From NCBI RefSeq assembly GCF_004353905.1, contig NZ_SMOD01000015.1, positions 146,740 to 210,739 of the forward strand: DNA of 64,000 nucleotides, given 5' to 3'. The translations under genes were made by a program, and so were the position numbers. Origin of the DNA: Paraburkholderia guartelaensis (lineage in GTDB: Bacteria; Pseudomonadota; Gammaproteobacteria; Burkholderiales; Burkholderiaceae). Of the stretch, positions 63,724-64,000 are shown one piece after another; the stretch's first letter is position 1; every line of letters begins with the position of its first letter. The notes under the pieces were generated by a model. It was not told where the DNA came from, did no database searches, and worked only from the letters and a program-made list of their open reading frames with translations.

Positions 63724-64000
63724 GTAGTGGCTAAGTAGAAATGTCCGCTTTTGGCCAAGTTCAAATGTCCGCTTTCGAGTTGCCCGTAGCCTGACCGGCC
63801 GCTGGAGGTCCAGCGCCGGAGCTGCGATGGCTGCAACAGAACGGATAACCATGACGATGTGCGAGCTGGACAGATTCAAGGTCATTGAGGACGTGGTGGA
63901 CGGCAGGCTTACGCCAACGCGCGCCGCGGAACGTCTCGGGCTGACGACCCGGCAGATCCGGCGGCTGGTGGCGCGACTCCGCGAGCATGGGCCGCAAGGC
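63724..64000 (+). mobile_element. Left end of an ISNCY-like insertion sequence (continues past window)
   Basis: The transposase gene below is preceded by two direct copies of AAATGTCCGCTTT (63739-63751 and 63763-63775), 24 bp apart, near the presumed terminus. Such sub-terminal repeats are probably transposase-binding sites. The exact outer end and any target duplication cannot be set, because the right end is outside the window. Confidence 0.7.
63850..64000 (+). CDS. ISNCY-like transposase, N-terminal part (3' end outside window)
   Basis: The frame starts MTMCELDRFKVIEDVVDG and runs open to the window end (50 residues). It holds the helix-turn-helix ERLGLTTRQIRRLVARLREHGP found at the start of IS1202/ISNCY-group transposases. 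The catalytic DDE region would lie beyond the window. Confidence 0.85.

Overview
The window is high-GC DNA with very dense coding and many ATGA-type gene overlaps. It carries several Burkholderiaceae hallmarks: porins beginning QSSVTLYG after the signal peptide, a DUF4148 protein, GntR/FCD regulators and numerous ABC importers. Together these suggest a Paraburkholderia/Caballeronia/Burkholderia-type soil or plant-associated betaproteobacterium, probably on an accessory replicon or a catabolic part of a chromosome. I see no rRNA, tRNA, CRISPR array or replication origin. An insertion sequence begins at the right edge.

Region 1 (1-10.7 kb) is a catabolic/uptake unit bracketed by two closely related GntR/FCD repressors. 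It holds an alpha/beta hydrolase, a flavin reductase with a degenerate Nudix-like tail, a complete spermidine/putrescine-type ABC importer, a GabD-type succinate-semialdehyde dehydrogenase and an MFS transporter, followed by a chemoreceptor (10.7-12.4 kb). Three near-identical ATGGYATWCCAT palindromes in the two upstream promoter regions look like the repressor operators. Region 2 (12.4-16.5 kb, minus strand) holds the lower half of the oxidative (Weimberg) pentose pathway, a 2-keto-3-deoxypentonate dehydratase (XylX-like) and a 2-oxoglutarate semialdehyde dehydrogenase, next to a porin.

Region 3 (16.5-33.5 kb) is the most interesting part: an organosulfur-scavenging island. It has MetQ-like and SsuA-like binding proteins, two acyl-CoA-dehydrogenase-fold monooxygenases (one DszC/SfnC-like), a DszB-like desulfinase homologue that keeps the Cys/His/Arg catalytic set, a DszA/NtaA/SnaA-type FMN monooxygenase, a second SfnG/SsuD-like monooxygenase, an aldo/keto reductase, an orphan peptide-type binding protein and a complete Dpp-type importer. 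DszB-, DszC- and DszA-like genes lie side by side, which resembles a 4S-type C-S bond cleavage route outside the actinobacteria. One permease gene of the importer carries a 20-bp tandem duplication that shifts its N-terminal reading frame.

Region 4 (33.6-48.6 kb) contains a haloacid dehalogenase, a large cyclase/ATPase/TPR signalling protein, two porins, a TPR-glycosyltransferase-like protein, a second polyamine/iron-type ABC importer, and several small genes: a possible double-glycine leader peptide, a short membrane protein, a DUF4148 protein and an RlpA-like lipoprotein. Region 5 (48.7-53.7 kb, minus strand) is a tight LysR - flavin monooxygenase - CMD protein - AhpD-like peroxidase - MFS operon. 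Region 6 (54-63.6 kb) holds a small secreted Cys protein, an RND efflux triad (adaptor, pump, outer-membrane channel) and a GH63-type glucosidase. The window ends inside an ISNCY-like insertion sequence.
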